A stretch of DNA of 7,186 bases from an uncultured Lachnospiraceae bacterium (GTDB taxonomy: Bacteria; Bacillota; Clostridia; Lachnospirales; Lachnospiraceae). The stretch lies in NCBI GenBank assembly GCA_902803745.1, contig CADCRB010000309.1, forward strand, positions 1 to 7,186, in the 5' to 3' direction. Of the stretch, positions 6,338 to 7,186 are shown piece after piece. A program made the translations under genes and the position numbers. Numbering within the stretch: the stretch's first letter is position 1; each line of letters opens with the position of its first letter. Under the pieces are notes generated by a model. It did no database searches and had not been told where the DNA came from. It saw only the letters and a list, made by a program, of their open reading frames with translations.

Positions 6338-7186
6338 TCACAGGAACGAGAATACTCCGAAGGACTGAAGTAACAGAATAAATAGCATGATCGGTGCCAC
6401 AAAGCGTATCATCACGATGTAGAGCTTCTTTCTCATAAAATTCTCCCCGTTCTTTGTCGCTTCGTCTATCACAGTATCAGGGGTGAGCACCCAGCCAATG
6501 AGCACACAGGTGGATATTGATACCAGAGGCATTAAAATGTTATTGCTAATATAATCCATTATATCTAGGATCTGCGCAGTGACTCCGTTTGGCAGGGAAA
6601 ACTCAAAGTAAAGCTTATTATAACCAAGGCAGACAAGCACTGCGAGCACCAAAGCTATTAAAAACTCTATGACCGTAGCTCTCCTTCTTGATATCTTAAA
6701 ATGATCCATAAAGCTTGATACTATAGCTTCAAGAATCGAAATCGAGCTGGTGAGCGCAGCAAAAAACACCATCAGGAAGAATAATATTCCGATAAAATGC
6801 CCTATGGGACCCATTACCTCAAACACTTTCGGGATCAGAATGAACATAAGCCCAGGTCCTGAAGCGCTCATTCCCTCTTCGCCCATGAATACAAAAACCG
6901 CAGGGATGATCATAACACCGGCCAGTATAGCTACTCCTGTATCGAAGATCTCGATCTTATTTATCGAGCTCATGAGCTTGTCATCATCCTTCACATATGA
7001 CCCGTAGGCAACCATGATACCCATAGCTATGCTCAGGCTGTAAAACAGCTGTCCCATGGCATCCATCACTACCACGAGAATATCTGAAAAAGACATACCG
7101 GAAACCCTTGGGATCAGGAGTATCTTAAGGCCCTGCAGTCCTGTGCGGACGGTTCCGGAATCTTCATTGCGGAGCGTAAGAGAAAA
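6338..7186 (-). CDS. Sodium:neurotransmitter symporter (NSS/SLC6) family transporter, C-terminal part
   Basis: The minus-strand frame is open from the right edge to the TGA at 6338, giving the last 282 residues of a sodium-coupled symporter of the LeuT/MhsT type, probably importing amino acids or related amines. The strongest match is TM6: DAMGQLFYSLSIAMG (42-56) followed by YGSY (61-64), equivalent to the substrate-binding TM6 of LeuT (GQIFFTLSLGFG). TM8 carries AALTSSIS (143-150), whose T/S pair corresponds by eye to LeuT T354/S355 of the Na2 site. The hydrophobic segments from here to the C-terminus number about six (36-58, 81-103, 130-158, 171-190, 213-236, 255-277), which fits an 11-helix bacterial NSS ending after TM11. 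A methionine at 7096 is internal, not the start: the upstream codons (SLTLRNE, then a GLQGLKILLIPRVSG) align with the conserved loop before TM6. potA follows after 35 bases, so both are probably co-transcribed. Substrate is unknown. Confidence 0.93.
   Translation of the reverse strand, partial: FSLTLRNEDSGTVRTGLQGLKILLIPRVSGMSFSDILVVVMDAMGQLFYSLSIAMGIMVAYGSYVKDDDKLMSSINKIEIFDTGVAILAGVMIIPAVFVFMGEEGMSASGPGLMFILIPKVFEVMGPIGHFIGILFFLMVFFAALTSSISILEAIVSSFMDHFKISRRRATVIEFLIALVLAVLVCLGYNKLYFEFSLPNGVTAQILDIMDYISNNILMPLVSISTCVLIGWVLTPDTVIDEATKNGENFMRKKLYIVMIRFVAPIMLFILLLQSFGVFSFL

Noticed and set aside
6338..7096. A complete 252-residue transporter starting at the ATG at 7096
   Set aside because: The frame continues without a stop to the window edge, and the upstream residues match the conserved loop before TM6 of NSS symporters, so the gene is cut by the edge and this methionine is internal.
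1..7186. An undescribed defence, mobile or RNA-based system
   Set aside because: All coding capacity is accounted for by known families, no gap exceeds 136 bases, and no repeat arrays, integrase or transposase genes, or structured RNA were seen on either strand.

Overview
This 7.2 kb window is gene-dense, and every gene I can support lies on the minus strand, so the biological reading direction is from high to low coordinates. The proteins most resemble those of a motile, anaerobic Firmicute, probably a Clostridia/Lachnospiraceae-type bacterium. This rests on protein flavour (NSS symporter, PotABCD, single-domain LUD protein, dCache chemoreceptor), strong AGGAGG-like ribosome sites, moderate GC and a lipoprotein-type PotD. 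It is inference by eye and was not checked by any search.

Layout in transcription order. (1) 7186-6338: C-terminal part of a sodium:neurotransmitter symporter (NSS/SLC6) family transporter, cut by the window edge. (2) 6302-2515: a complete polyamine ABC transporter in the order potA, potB, potC, potD (ATPase, two permeases, lipoprotein binding protein), with stop/start overlaps at each of its three junctions. (3) 2493-1918: a YgjP-like zinc metallopeptidase starting at GTG. (4) 1890-1261: a small stand-alone LUD-domain protein with a cysteine cluster. (5) After a 136-base intergenic region comes the N-terminal 374 residues of a dCache methyl-accepting chemotaxis protein, cut by the left edge. 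That intergenic region holds a candidate -10 box, a 14-bp perfect palindrome and a strong ribosome binding site.

Gaps between genes (1) to (4) are at most 35 bases, so the symporter, potABCD, peptidase and LUD gene probably form one transcription unit whose promoter lies beyond the right edge. The core theme is uptake: a sodium-driven symporter (probably for amino acids or related amines) followed by ATP-driven spermidine/putrescine import. The peptidase and LUD protein are plausible passengers with no obvious polyamine role. The chemoreceptor is probably a separate unit.

No stretch over 300 bases lacks a gene. I see no mobile element, CRISPR array, tRNA, rRNA or riboswitch, and no convincing undescribed system. 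The findings below are modest.
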